Below are positions 1 through 9,155 of a stretch of 64,000 bases of DNA, one piece after another; position 1 is the first letter of the stretch; every line of letters starts with the position of its first letter. A model generated the notes under the pieces. That model did no database searches. It was not told the origin of the DNA and was given only the letters and a program-made list of their open reading frames with translations. The stretch is from NCBI RefSeq assembly GCF_013373365.1, contig NZ_CP035925.1, positions 3,162,001-3,226,000 on the forward strand. Reading direction: 5' to 3'. The position numbers and the translations under genes were made by a program. This stretch comes from Lentibacillus sp. CBA3610. Lineage in GTDB: Bacteria; Bacillota; Bacilli; Bacillales; Amphibacillaceae.

Positions 1-1105
1 CTTCATCATGCAACACTCTGCCCATTTCTTTCGTTAAAATTTCACCATGACCATTATTGCTCAGCTTCATGAATGGGATAAAAAGTTCTTCCAACGGCAT
101 AGATTTCCTGGAAGTAAGAACGGTAGCATCTTCAGGTGCCATCACACCCGTTTTGACATCGCTATTACCGATGAATCTCACTCCATTTTCCTCGAGTGAT
201 TTTTTGAAAACATCAAGGGCATATCCAGTCGGCTCCCAAACCGACACCCAAGACCTGGACATCGTACCATCCACTGGAATCGTTCCTTCAACGACAATTT
301 CATTTGTTCCATGCTCACGCTCAATTGATATATCCTTGCTCTCTCCGGCAGCAACTGTCTCCGTATTATTAATGATTGTGACATAATCAGTTGCTGGGGT
401 AACCGTAACACCCGCTTCATTACCAGTTTCATCGGCAGGATGAGCTTCAACAATCACGGTGCCCGCATCATAATCTTCATTCGGTGACAGCGTTAAAGCT
501 GACACTTGTGCACCCGTGTAATACGGCTCGTCCGACCAGTTCAAATCAAGAGACAGGCGCACATCATCGTACCAGGTGTCATCACCGACCAGGTCGCCAT
601 GAATATTTTTAATACCCCTTTTTTTTAAGTCTGCTGCAAATTGATCAAGGTCCTCCTTCATTAGTGTCGGATCACCTTTTCCTTTCAAATACAAATCCCC
701 ATGAAGAACTTTCCCTCGCACATCACCATCCGTCAGCAATTCAGTTGAAAATTGATACTCCGGCCCTAGTGTTTCCATCGCTGCTGCACCGGACAGCAAC
801 TTCATGTTTGAGGCTGGGTGAAGACGCTGATCGCCATTACGTTCATACAAAAGATCCCCGCCATCCGCTTCTCGGACACTCACACTCATACTTGTGCCGT
901 CCAGACTATTATGATTCAGAATCGCATCAAGCTTGTCTGCCAGTTCTTCATGTGCATCTGCTGTTTGTATTTCTTCTGATTCATCAGACCTTTCTGCCGG
1001 TTCTTTGGATGCTGTTACGAAAGATTGCTCCTGATTAGCAAATGGCAGAAACACAACCATTGCCAACAAGAAAAATAGAAACAATTTCTTCCCGTAATCT
1101 TTCAT
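1..1105 (-). CDS. dacC: D-alanyl-D-alanine carboxypeptidase/endopeptidase, PBP4a type (partial)
   Basis: This is a peptidase S13 family penicillin-binding protein that trims or cleaves peptide stems of peptidoglycan outside the membrane. The first 368 codons are present and the C-terminus runs off the window. A hydrophobic signal peptide covers about residues 7-22. The catalytic SxxK motif is S99-N-M-K102 (within HPASNMKL), and the second motif, S-N-N followed by GHGE, is near residue 353; the KTG motif lies outside the window. The large inserted domain between the first two motifs fits the S13 class C fold. The ATG was chosen for its normal signal peptide, but an in-frame GTG six bases upstream (at 1111) is better spaced from the GGTG-type ribosome binding site and may be the true start. 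The gene stands alone here. Confidence 0.88.
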   Translation of the reverse strand, partial: MKDYGKKLFLFFLLAMVVFLPFANQEQSFVTASKEPAERSDESEEIQTADAHEELADKLDAILNHNSLDGTSMSVSVREADGGDLLYERNGDQRLHPASNMKLLSGAAAMETLGPEYQFSTELLTDGDVRGKVLHGDLYLKGKGDPTLMKEDLDQFAADLKKRGIKNIHGDLVGDDTWYDDVRLSLDLNWSDEPYYTGAQVSALTLSPNEDYDAGTVIVEAHPADETGNEAGVTVTPATDYVTIINNTETVAAGESKDISIEREHGTNEIVVEGTIPVDGTMSRSWVSVWEPTGYALDVFKKSLEENGVRFIGNSDVKTGVMAPEDATVLTSRKSMPLEELFIPFMKLSNNGHGEILTKEMGRVLHDE

Positions 1106-1237
1106 AATCACGTTATCATCACACCCTTTATTATTTTAAATACTTTAATTGTAACAAAATTCATCGACAGTTTGGCCAATTTTTAGAAAAGTCATTCTTT
1201 TAACCTATGGATGAAGTAAATTTTAGGAAGAACGAAT

Positions 1238-1366
1238 CAGATAGCGAAAAGAAGGTATCAAGCAGGACTGGAAAAACTATTTGAAGAAACGAGTGCTAAC
1301 GAAATAATCATCAACTCGCAAATCTATGACCATAAAAGTCCACGTTTTATAACCAATCAACAATGA
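1238..1366 (+). pseudogene. C-terminal remnant of a luciferase-family (LLM) flavin monooxygenase
   Basis: From about 1259 one frame reads QAGLEKLFEETSANEI and then INSQIYDHKSPRF, ending at TGA 1364-1366. This resembles the C-terminal end of bacterial luciferase-like F420/flavin monooxygenases, which typically end with an LxxETGADEIMI..QIYDHEAR-like segment. No start, flavin-binding barrel or promoter precedes it, so it looks like the stump of a deleted gene. The upstream 120 bases show no recognisable coding match. The assignment rests on about 30 residues read by eye. Confidence 0.45.
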
Positions 1367-1462
1367 CAAAATGTGGTGCTTGATACAAATCCCCTGAGAT
1401 TATGCAAATAATTCATATTTTAGTGAAGAGTTGTTTTAACAAAGCTTTTCTTTTATAATTCA

Positions 1463-1939
1463 CTATAAATCCATTAATGATGAAACGAATCCTTCTGCCA
1501 TTACAGATAATGTTGCCATTACGACTGCAAGCGTACTAACTCCCAAAATCGTCCAAATAAACACTTGACTTCTTGAGGCCCCAAGAGTCGTCATTGTACC
1601 AGCACCAACCTGGCTACTAAACAAAATAGATGATAAAAAGCACACTCCGGTTGCTCCAAAACGATCGAAAGTTCTTTTTATTCGAGGATTAATTCCCATG
1701 GGCGTTTTTTCTCTCCTGCGAACTTTATTATATATGGTGTTAAAAAGTTTGTTGATTTCAGCACCAAAAAACATAAAAAGAAGGACACTCATTGCATTCC
1801 CGAGAATGGCTACGATTAATACTGCAAAAGGCGGAAAATTGAAAACGATGATTGCCGTTGGAACAGTTAAAAAAACTTCAAGGAAAGGAATCATACTTAC
1901 AAAAAAAATAAAGATACACTGAAGAAAAACGTTTTCCAT
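1463..1939 (-). CDS. small multi-drug export family membrane protein
   Basis: This 158-residue integral membrane protein resembles the Sm_multidrug_ex family (COG2426-like): an N-terminal hydrophobic segment with SMIPFLEVFLTVP, a second with AILGNAMSVLLF, a charged cytoplasmic loop with GINPRIKRTFDRFG, and two further membrane spans. The family name is historical and the substrate is unknown. The start at 1939 was preferred over the longer frame because AGGCAGGT lies just upstream and the extension would run through the promoter and operator. It is divergent from a TetR regulator, and the palindrome 1964-1979 lies at its transcription start, which suggests repression by that regulator and a role in export or stress response. 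The export function is inferred only from family and context. Confidence 0.68.
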   Translation of the reverse strand: MENVFLQCIFIFFVSMIPFLEVFLTVPTAIIVFNFPPFAVLIVAILGNAMSVLLFMFFGAEINKLFNTIYNKVRRREKTPMGINPRIKRTFDRFGATGVCFLSSILFSSQVGAGTMTTLGASRSQVFIWTILGVSTLAVVMATLSVMAEGFVSSLMDL

Positions 1940-1963
1940 ATAAGTACCTGCCTTTTTCCTAAT

Positions 1964-2013
1964 TAAGTCAATTGACTTAGAAAGATTATAATACAACTGA
2001 CTTAAAAAATCAA
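1964..2013 (-). promoter_or_regulatory. promoter and palindromic operator between tetR and the exporter gene
   Basis: A perfect 16-bp palindrome, TAAGTCAATTGACTTA, occupies 1964-1979. A minus-strand promoter has -35 TTGATT (2008-2013), a 17-bp spacer and -10 TATAAT (1985-1990). The transcription start would fall at the edge of the palindrome. A second half-site, ACTGACTTA (1996-2004), repeats ATTGACTTA (1971-1979) at 25-bp spacing and lies between the -35 and -10 boxes. The arrangement is typical of a TetR-family operator blocking the divergent transporter gene. Assignment of the regulator is inferred from adjacency. Confidence 0.6.
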
Positions 2014-2025
2014 GGGAGTTATAAT

Positions 2026-2622
2026 ATGCCAAAAAAAATAGATCATGCTGAAAGAAAAGATCAAATTGTAGAAGCAGCGTTTCGCATCATTCATTATTAT
2101 GGTTTCGAAAAAACGACATTACGCGTAATTGCCAAAGAAGCAAAATTATCTTTAGGTTCTGTTCAACATTTTTTTCCAAAACAAAAAGATATATATATGT
2201 ACGCAATGGACGTTATCTATAAAAGATTTGAGGAGAGAATGAAAAAGGTAGAACAGGCAGATCAGGGGGTTTTTGAAAACGCGGTTCGTATGATAAAACA
2301 GATTGTTCAAGTTAATACAGAAGAAGAAAGAATTGAAAATGATATATGGGTGAAATTTTCCTTAATGGCAACTATGAACTCGGACTACCAGGGATCAAAG
2401 AACGAATTTCGAGAAATAAACCTTAATTTTGCAAAGGATATCTTAAGGATGCTTCATAATAATGGGTATATTCAAAATCCCATAAATATTGAGGACAGCG
2501 CAAATTCCTTAATTATATTCATCCACGGTTTAGTATTTGAATCTGTCATTTATGCCAATTTATACAACGATCAAGTTGTTGAAAAAGAGGTCAGAGAATA
2601 TTTACAAAGGATCAATAACTAA
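2026..2622 (+). CDS. TetR/AcrR family transcriptional regulator
   Basis: This 198-residue protein has the TetR N-terminal helix-turn-helix at about residues 10-56, with the DNA-contact segment TTLRVIAKEAKLSLGSVQHFF split around residues 30-50. The C-terminal part is a helical ligand-binding domain of the usual length. A ribosome binding site AAGGGAG precedes the ATG by 8 bases. It is divergent from the small exporter gene, with a perfect palindrome between them, so it probably represses that gene and perhaps itself. The inducing ligand cannot be inferred from the sequence. A strong hairpin with a T-rich tail follows about 215 bases downstream. Confidence 0.85.
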   Translation: MPKKIDHAERKDQIVEAAFRIIHYYGFEKTTLRVIAKEAKLSLGSVQHFFPKQKDIYMYAMDVIYKRFEERMKKVEQADQGVFENAVRMIKQIVQVNTEEERIENDIWVKFSLMATMNSDYQGSKNEFREINLNFAKDILRMLHNNGYIQNPINIEDSANSLIIFIHGLVFESVIYANLYNDQVVEKEVREYLQRINN

Positions 2623-3021
2623 AAGATGATCTACTGTGAACCTCTCCACCTAAATCCGAGATTTTGATGGAGCATCCCTTATCTTGAATAAACCACAAAA
2701 CCCAGCTGTGTAACCCCTTACAGAATTACTGCGCCGAATGAAGGGCAATTAACGAAGACAAGGTCTGTTGTGTCTTTTTGACAATTCAGGAATTGTCCCT
2801 CCATTGCTCTTATCAAACCGTCGGCAAAGAATAAAACCTCTACCCAGAGTCATTCACCGGGTAGAGATTTTATTTTTCAATTTTCTACTGATCAGAAGGT
2901 ATCCTTTTGCTTACCTTATTATATAGTTTTATTCAAAGCTTGTCCCAGCCACTGCCTACAATGATATGATAACATCTTTTCTCAGCCTGATTTTTCTATT
3001 GGGGAACAAGCTTATATTCTC
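2623..3021. other. intergenic gap between tetR and betA
   Basis: No convincing gene was found. The gap contains a perfect inverted repeat GACAATTC-AG-GAATTGTC at 2780-2797 without a T-tract, and the terminator at 2838-2878. The rest looks like degenerate non-coding sequence. Confidence 0.5.
2838..2878 (+). terminator. intrinsic terminator downstream of tetR
   Basis: CTCTACCC (2838-2845) pairs with GGGTAGAG (2859-2866) around a 13-base loop and is followed by ATTTTATTTTT. It reads as a terminator on the plus strand. It lies well after tetR, so read-through of about 215 bases is implied. Confidence 0.65.
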
Positions 3022-4707
3022 TTACTTCTTAACTGTGCCTGTCTCCGTTGGATGTACGCCATGACGGTAATAGTCCTTATACTCAGGCTTCATTGGTTTT
3101 TGTCCACGGATGATGTCGGCAGCTTTTTCTGCCAGCATTAACACCGGTGCATGAATATTTCCATTCGTCGTATGCGGCATAGCAGACGCATCCACAACCC
3201 GTACGTTGTCCAAGCCATGAACCTTCATGGTCAGCGGATCGACGACAGCCATCGGATCAGTTGCAGGACCCATTTTTGCCGTACAGGATGGATGGAGTGC
3301 CGTTTCCGCGTCATTCGCTACCCATTCCAGTATTTCCTCATCTGTTTGAACAGAAGGACCAGGTGAAATTTCACCTGTACTGTAAGGCGCTAACGCTGGC
3401 TGAGAAAGGATCTCCCGCGAAACGCGTATTGCTTCAATCCACTCACGCCGATCCTCTTCGGTAGACAGATAGTTAAATATGATACTTGGATGTTGAAAAG
3501 GATCACGCGAACGGATCTTCAGGCTTCCTCGGGAGTTGGAGTACATCGGTCCAACATGTACTTGGAATCCATGCTCCGTGTCTGCTTTTTGCCCATCATA
3601 TCGCACTGCAAGCGGAAGGAAATGGAACATCAAATTCGGGTAATCCACCTCTTCATTCGAACGGGCGAATCCGCCCCCTTCAAAGTGGTTCGATGCTGCC
3701 GGGCCAGTACGTCCAAGCAGCCATTGCAAGCCGATCCAAGGCATTTTTGCTTTATTTAAGCTTGGCTGTTCGGAAACAGGCCGCGGACAAGCGTGCTGAA
3801 TATATACTTCGAGATGATCCTCAAGGTTTTCACCTACACCCGACAAGTCAACGACGGGGTCAATGCCAAGTGAGCGCAGATGGTCTGCGTCTCCTACACC
3901 GGACAATTGAAGCAGCTGCGGTGTGTTGAATGCACCACCGGCAAGGATCACTTCACCCGCGTTAACATGATAAGTTTTTCCATTCTTTTGGTATGTCACG
4001 CCATTCGCTCGAGTACCATCAAAATTAATAATGGTAACAAAAGCACGCGTCTCGACTGTAAGGTTTTTGCGTCGCATCACAGGTCGCAAATACGCTCCTG
4101 AAGCGGAAACCCGCCTTCCGTTATGCACATGGCTGTCGAATGGTCCAAAGCCTTCTTGACGAAAACCATTTACATCGGGTGTTCTCGAGTAACCAGCCTC
4201 AACAGCTGCATCGAAAAAGGCTTGAAATAAAGGATTCGTTGCAGGACCGCGCTTTAATTTAACCGGACCATGGTGACCGCGGTACTCATCAGAGGAGTCT
4301 GCTCCAAAGGTTGTTTCCAATCGTTTAAAATACGGCAGACAATGCGCATAATCCCACGTTTCCATACCCGGATCAGCTCCCCACCGTTCATAATCCATCG
4401 GGTTGCCGCGCTGGTAAATCATGCCGTTGATGGAACTCGATCCCCCGAGTACTTTCCCCCGGGCATGTGCGACACGCCGTCCGTTCATATAAGGCTCAGA
4501 ATCCGTAGAATAGATCCAGTCATAGAAGCGATTGCCTGACGGGAACATCAAAGCTGCCGGCATTTGAATAAATAGATCCCAAAAATAATCACTGCGCCCC
4601 GCTTCCAGAACAAGAACACTGTTTGACTTATCTTGACTTAGACGGTTGCCGAGCACCGAACCCGCACTACCGCCACCAACGATTACATAGTCGTATGTTT
4701 GATTCAA
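3022..4707 (-). CDS. betA: choline dehydrogenase (GMC oxidoreductase)
   Basis: This FAD-dependent enzyme oxidises choline to betaine aldehyde, the first step of glycine betaine synthesis. The N-terminal Rossmann motif is [17 protein letters not shown] (about residues 7-23); the first GMC signature lies around [13 protein letters not shown], the second around [15 protein letters not shown], and the C-terminal active-site region includes HPSCTAKMG and [16 protein letters not shown] start at 4707 is chosen because AAGGAGG sits 8 bases upstream and gives the usual BetA N-terminus ([12 protein letters not shown]) and 561 residues; the longer ATG frame at 4776 has no comparable site. It is on the same strand as gbsA, but 600 bases and a terminator separate them, so it has its own promoter. 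Bacillus subtilis uses an alcohol dehydrogenase (GbsB) for this step. Confidence 0.93.
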   Translation of the reverse strand: MNQTYDYVIVGGGSAGSVLGNRLSQDKSNSVLVLEAGRSDYFWDLFIQMPAALMFPSGNRFYDWIYSTDSEPYMNGRRVAHARGKVLGGSSSINGMIYQRGNPMDYERWGADPGMETWDYAHCLPYFKRLETTFGADSSDEYRGHHGPVKLKRGPATNPLFQAFFDAAVEAGYSRTPDVNGFRQEGFGPFDSHVHNGRRVSASGAYLRPVMRRKNLTVETRAFVTIINFDGTRANGVTYQKNGKTYHVNAGEVILAGGAFNTPQLLQLSGVGDADHLRSLGIDPVVDLSGVGENLEDHLEVYIQHACPRPVSEQPSLNKAKMPWIGLQWLLGRTGPAASNHFEGGGFARSNEEVDYPNLMFHFLPLAVRYDGQKADTEHGFQVHVGPMYSNSRGSLKIRSRDPFQHPSIIFNYLSTEEDRREWIEAIRVSREILSQPALAPYSTGEISPGPSVQTDEEILEWVANDAETALHPSCTAKMGPATDPMAVVDPLTMKVHGLDNVRVVDASAMPHTTNGNIHAPVLMLAEKAADIIRGQKPMKPEYKDYYRHGVHPTETGTVKK

Positions 4708-5307
4708 CTGTAAAACCTCCTTAAAGATTGCTAAATGAAATACAGTGTGCAAAGGAATTTGAAAAGCGTTCATCATAAGCTTCCCTCGTTGTTAACACTG
4801 ATTGGCAGGATTTTCGTTGTGCTCAGGCGAATCCAGCAATCTTGCAAACTATTTCATCTTCTTCGACTACTGTTTCAATCACTTCTTCATGCTAAGAATG
4901 TGTTATGACAGGTCTTGACCAATGAGCATTAACTTTTCCTCATTGATGAACATCTTTCGTCACTTCAACTGTATCATTCATGTTTTATTTTGTTAAATAT
5001 ATTTTTAACATATGAAATAAAATAAATATAACATTGCTTTTTAAACTTGTAAAATCTTGAGGCAGTATTCTATAAAGGACCCCTGAAGAGGTGACGAAAC
5101 ACAGCCTGGAAACTTAATGTAAAAGAGCTCTAAACCTTCCTGTAAAAAAGCTTAGAGCTATTGTTTATAAAGTATTAATTTAACATTACTTTCTCAGGCA
5201 ACATCTATTCGTTTCAGTATAGAGTCATTATTGAGTACAGATAAGACGTAATAGACCATTTCAGTTAGTAAGACGTATTTCAATGACACGGTTTTCAGAG
5301 TTAAAAA
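4708..5307. other. betA upstream region with GbsR-type operator candidate
   Basis: No gene was seen. An AT-rich palindromic element GTTAAATATATTTTTAAC lies at 4992-5009, about 285 bases upstream of the betA start. Its first 12 bases recur exactly upstream of gbsA at 6810-6821 and a variant occurs upstream of opuAC. It is a candidate binding site for the betaine-responsive regulator. A gbsA terminator occupies 5121-5160. Confidence 0.4.
5121..5160 (-). terminator. intrinsic terminator downstream of gbsA
   Basis: On the minus strand AGCTCTAA pairs with TTTAGAGCT across an internal loop and is followed by CTTTTAC. It lies about 150 bases after the gbsA stop and separates gbsA from betA. Confidence 0.5.
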
Positions 5308-6781
5308 TTATTTGAACCACTGAATAGCTTCAGGTTGTTTGTTACGGTAAATATGCTTAACTTCGGTATATTCCGCCATACCTTCATGACCAAGTTCACG
5401 GCCAATGCCTGATTGCTTATAACCACCCCACGGTGCTTGTGCAAAATAAGGATGGAAGTCATTGATCCAAACGGTACCCAAACGCAGGTGCGCTGCGACA
5501 AATTCAGCCTTATCCAGATCTTCTGTCCAGACAGCACCAGCCAAACCATAAATCGTATTGTTTGCTAATTTGACAGCTTCCTCTTTCGATTGAAAGGTTT
5601 CTACTGTCAATACCGGTCCGAACACTTCTTCTTGGACAATCCGCATATCACTTGTACAGTTTGTAAAAATAGTGGGTAAATAGAAAAAGCCGTCTTGCAA
5701 CTCAGGAACATCAGGACGCTGTCCGCCAACAGCTAGTGTGGCTCCTTCTTTTTGACCTATTTCCACATATTGTTCAACTTTCGCACGGTGTTCTTCGGAA
5801 ATCAGCGGACCACATTGTGTGCTTTCATCGAAGCCATTACCCAATTTGATTCGTTTAGTTCGTTCAACGAGTGCTTCAACAAACGCATCATGAATACTTT
5901 CTTCAACTAAAAGCCTGGATCCCGCAGAGCAAACTTGGCCTGCGTGGAAAAATACAGCATTTAACGCCTGATCAACCGCTGTTGTAAAATCAGCATCGGC
6001 AAAAACGATATTCGGATTCTTTCCGCCGAGCTCAAGTGCGATTTTTTTTACATTATGACTAGCTGCTTGCATGATTGTTTTTCCTGTCTCAATACCACCG
6101 GTAAATGAAATTAAATCAACGTCGCGATTAACAGCTAGTTCTGCACCTGTAGATGCCCCAGGACCAAGTACTAAGTTGGCTGCACCCCTCTGGTATACAA
6201 CCTCTTCTTATTAGTTTCAAAAGACTTTAAACTTGTGTTAACGTGTAATCTCACTCGTTTCATAACAATGGTGTTACCGCAGCCAAAGCCGGTGCGATCT
6301 TCCACGCAGCTTGTAATAAAGGATAATTCCATGGTGTGATTTGACCACAAACACCGACAGGCTCGCGAACGACCTTACTTTCAGTGGCTGGTATCGGGGA
6401 TTGAATGACGTCACCACCATCTTTATCCGCTAAGCCACCGAAATAAAGAAAAACATTAGCAATGTCCGCCATATCATCACGGCTTTCCTGGACTGTTTTA
6501 CCTGTATCCCTTGTCTCCAATTCAGCCAGCTCTTGTAAGTCTCGACGAATCAAGGTACCTATTCTGTAAACGAGTTCACCGCGTTCATTGGCAGGCAAAG
6601 TGCGCCAGCTGCTTTCGTCAAATGCAAGCCTTGCTGCTCGAATGGCTGCTCGAGTGTCTTTTTCATTTCCTTCTGCAGCAGTTGCAATGATTTCTTGATT
6701 ATAAGGGTTCACGATATCTCGCGTGTCCCCGGATTGGGCGTTTACCCAATCGCCATTAATAAACATTTTTTGTAAGCTCAA
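5308..6781 (-). pseudogene. gbsA: betaine aldehyde dehydrogenase, frameshifted in this sequence
   Basis: The enzyme is an NAD(P)-dependent aldehyde dehydrogenase that converts betaine aldehyde to glycine betaine. The two readable parts together match a protein of about 490 residues, the normal GbsA/BetB length. The catalytic glutamate is in LELGGKNPN and the catalytic cysteine in HAGQVCSAGSR. Between about 6185 and 6285 the frame is broken several times: restoring single bases recovers the family sequence GNTIVMKPSEITPL, and the following NLVLGPGASTG is intact in the second part. A TTG start at 6781 is chosen because AAAGGAG lies 7 bases upstream. The indels sit at short homopolymers, so consensus error is likelier than true decay, although decay cannot be excluded. 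Confidence 0.82.
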
Positions 6782-7150
6782 ATCATCACTCCTTTGCAAT
6801 ATCTTAATTGTTAAATATATTAAATTAAAATTTAATATTGTTAATAAGATTAGCCTATCAGTACGCTTATTTATTTGTCAAACTTTGAAAAATATAAAAT
6901 CCTTCCATCGTTGATAAGACAACAATGAGACGGGATGAAATAAATTTTAGGATTTGACAAAACAATTTCTTCCGTTATTCTGTTAAATAGAGTTTTTTTA
7001 TTAAAAAATTATTTAATTTATTTAACAAAAAGGAGGGGATGAAGGATCCAACGAAACCCGAAAATTAGCTAATAGCACTCCTGGCAAAAGTGTTTTCTTT
7101 CTCAGGTAGACGTTTGCCTAAATTATACTAGAAAAGGTGTATGTTATTTA
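6782..7150. promoter_or_regulatory. divergent gbsA/opuAC control region
   Basis: The element GTTAAATATATTAAATT starts at 6810 and is part of an AT-rich near-palindrome reaching 6840. A second inverted pair, GTTAAATAG (6982-6990) and TATTTAAC (7019-7026), lies in front of opuAC. A plus-strand promoter candidate is TTGACA at about 6955 with TATTCT 16 bases downstream. A minus-strand TTGACA occurs near 6880. The leader 7027-7140 begins with AAGGAGG and includes CTCCTGGCAAAAG and CTCAGGTAGACG, which only vaguely recall a glycine riboswitch. The operator role is inferred from recurrence upstream of betA, gbsA and opuAC. Confidence 0.4.
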
Positions 7151-8047
7151 ATGCGTTTTTTAGAAAAAGGTCAATTGATTGTATTTACCCGTTTTACTTT
7201 TGTCTTGCAGCTTGCGTTCAAATAATGCAAGTGATGAATCGAGCAGTTCAAGTGATGAATCTAATGAAAATAATAGCAAAATCACTATTGGACAGATTAA
7301 TTGGCCTGAAAATATTGCAGTTACGAATATGTGGAAGGCTATACTGGAGAATGAGGGTTATGACGTGGAATTAACACTTGTTGAAATGGGTCCTCAGATG
7401 GCCTCTTTAGCTGAAGGGGATTTAGATATTGCCCCTGAAATTTGGTTACCGGTACAGGATAAGAGTTATTATGAAGAGTATAAAGACAGTGTTGATTTTG
7501 CGGAAGACCCTTGGTATGAAAATGGGAAAGTTGGATTGGCCGTTCCGGAATATATGGATGATATAAATAGCATTGAAGATTTAAATGAAAACAAAGATAA
7601 ATTCAATGGTGAAATAACAGGATTTGAGCCTGGGGCGGGAACAATGATAACAACGGAAGAAATGATCGATGCATACGATCTTGATTATGAGCTGGGGTGA
7701 GAGCAGTGAAGCAGCAATGATTGCATCCATTAGGAGTGCAGTGAGCCAAGAGACCTATCGTTGCACCGTTATGGAAACCGCATTATGTGTTTTCTGAAAT
7801 GGACTTGAAGTTTTTGGATGATCCTGAAAAAAGCTTTGGTGAAACAGAAAAAATTTATATGGCAACCCGTGAAGGATTTGCCTCAGACTATGAGGAAGTA
7901 AATAAATGGATGAGAAATTGGAAATTGAGTGACGATCAACTTGGGGAATTAATGATTGATGTCAAAGAGAATGAAGATGATCCTATTAAAGGTGCGCAAA
8001 AATGGGTGGAAGAGAATCAGGATACCGTTGATGAATGGATGGAATAA
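7151..8047 (+). pseudogene. opuAC: glycine betaine ABC transporter substrate-binding lipoprotein, frameshifted in this sequence
   Basis: This is the periplasmic-type binding lipoprotein of a glycine betaine/proline betaine importer. The signal peptide ends in a lipobox LAAC; one missing G after the cysteine codon near 7213 would restore GSNNASDESS and join it to the mature domain starting SKITIGQINWPENIAV. A second break lies at about 7696-7780, where restoring a few bases yields SSEAAMIASI and PIVAPLWKPHYVF before the intact C-terminal part. The total fits a family length near 295 residues. Start 7151 is favoured because AAAGGTG lies about 11 bases upstream; 7141 is too close to it. No adjacent ATPase or permease gene is visible, so it is an orphan binding protein or its partners lie elsewhere. 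The symbol is by similarity. Confidence 0.75.
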
Positions 8048-8056
8048 ACATAAGGG

Positions 8057-8092
8057 AAAGAGACGATCTCATGCTGAGAATCGTCTCTTTTC
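8057..8092 (+). terminator. intrinsic terminator downstream of opuAC
   Basis: AAAGAGACGAT (8057-8067) pairs with ATCGTCTCTTT (8080-8090), with an extra CTCA/TGAG pairing in the loop, followed by TCT. It ends ten bases after the lipoprotein stop codon. Confidence 0.8.
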
Positions 8093-8419
8093 TAAATTAA
8101 GGACGTTTTTTGTCAGGAATTCTATTAATATAGCTCTCCGATTTTTGTACAATGAAACTCACTCCAGCAGCCGCCTGCCCTATAGATGCAATTAGATAAT
8201 CATAACTTGTTTAAGAATTTTTAAATAGCACATTATCTGTATCCGATGTACAGCATTTTGTCCGCACGTATATTACAGTTGGGGCCTTGACACTGTTTGA
8301 ATTTAGTTGACATCATGTAATTGTTCATTATAAATGGAAAAAACATTAAATTAAATTATAACGAATTAATAGTGAAAGTATATCAATTGCTCTTATTTCC
8401 TCGGAAAAGAGGTGCCACA
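8093..8419. promoter_or_regulatory. gbsR upstream region with sigma-A promoter
   Basis: A plus-strand promoter has -35 TTGACA (8307-8312), a 16-bp spacer and -10 TATAAA (8329-8334). It would drive the gbsR-like gene starting at 8420. No gene was seen in 8093-8306. Confidence 0.5.
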
Positions 8420-8970
8420 ATGGAAGGTAATGGGAATAACTTTAATTATGAAAACGACAAAGAAAAAATCGACCAAGCTGAAATATGATGATAATACAAT
8501 TTCAGAAACGATGGAACTTTATGGTGTTTACCCTCGGTTGACGTTTGTATGGAATGATGTATTTTAAACATCAGCCAATCACCCTGGATGAAATGAAAGA
8601 AGAACTTGGTATGAGTAAACCAAGCATGAGTGACATCTGTTAGAGCTTCAGGATATCAATATCGTTCAAAAAGTATGGCAGAAGGGATCGAGAAAGATTC
8701 ATTCATAGGTGAGAAATTTTCTTAATTATTTCTCACATTTTTTTGGCATGAATGAAGGAATAAATAATGTATTATATGTTTTTCAACGCTCAAAAACAAC
8801 TCAACGAAGTGATTGAAAAACAATGAAACAGATGAAACATTACGGAAAGAGCTATACTGGATTACCAACAACTCGATAAACGCCAAGATAATCATTGCTG
8901 GAGATCTTACAAATCGCGGAGTATAACTATATACGCGTAGAAGATGAAATGAAAGGATTAGTTAATAAAA
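8420..8970 (+). pseudogene. gbsR: GbsR/MarR-type repressor of choline uptake and betaine synthesis, heavily frameshifted
   Basis: The ATG at 8420 (GAGGTG upstream) opens MEGNGNNFNYENDKEK. Reading across frames then gives TISETMELYGVYPS, GRLYG, MYFKHQPITLDEMKEELGM, SKPSMS, RASGY or RALQDINIVQKVW, KDSFI and finally YNYIRVEDEMKG. This succession matches the GbsR family of choline-sensing repressors, which contain an LYG..PS.GRLYG..Y segment and a winged helix with LDEM..ELGMSK.SMS. At least eight single-base changes are needed for one frame. The context (next to betA, gbsA and opuAC) supports the assignment. Because gyrA shows the same damage, consensus error is likely, but genuine decay is possible. 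The 3' end is approximate. Confidence 0.62.
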
Positions 8971-9126
8971 CGTCGTTTAGATTACCTGAGCTGCTCTCTC
9001 TCCAAGCCTCTGCTATCTTAAGCCATGTTATAACCGAATGGCTTTTGGCCACTTTTGATTATAAATAAGCCCGCAGAGATGGTAAATACCAATCCATGGA
9101 CTGTGGCAGCCTCAAATTTTATACTT

Positions 9127-9151
9127 TAAAAAAGGCAGGTGTTACCCTGCC
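9127..9151 (-). terminator. intrinsic terminator downstream of aprX
   Basis: On the minus strand GGCAGG-GTAACA-CCTGCC is followed by TTTTTT (plus-strand stem 9134-9151, A-run 9128-9133). It ends transcription of the aprX-like protease gene. Confidence 0.75.
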
Positions 9152-9155
9152 CGAG

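Noticed and set aside
664..1038. 124-codon plus-strand frame
   Set aside because: It is antisense to the penicillin-binding protein; the minus-strand frame has the SxxK motif and signal peptide.
2780..2797. Perfect inverted repeat GACAATTC-AG-GAATTGTC as terminator or insertion-sequence end
   Set aside because: It has no T-tract, no partner and no transposase nearby, so no function can be assigned.
3486..3929. 147-codon plus-strand frame inside betA
   Set aside because: It is antisense to the well-supported choline dehydrogenase and has no family resemblance.
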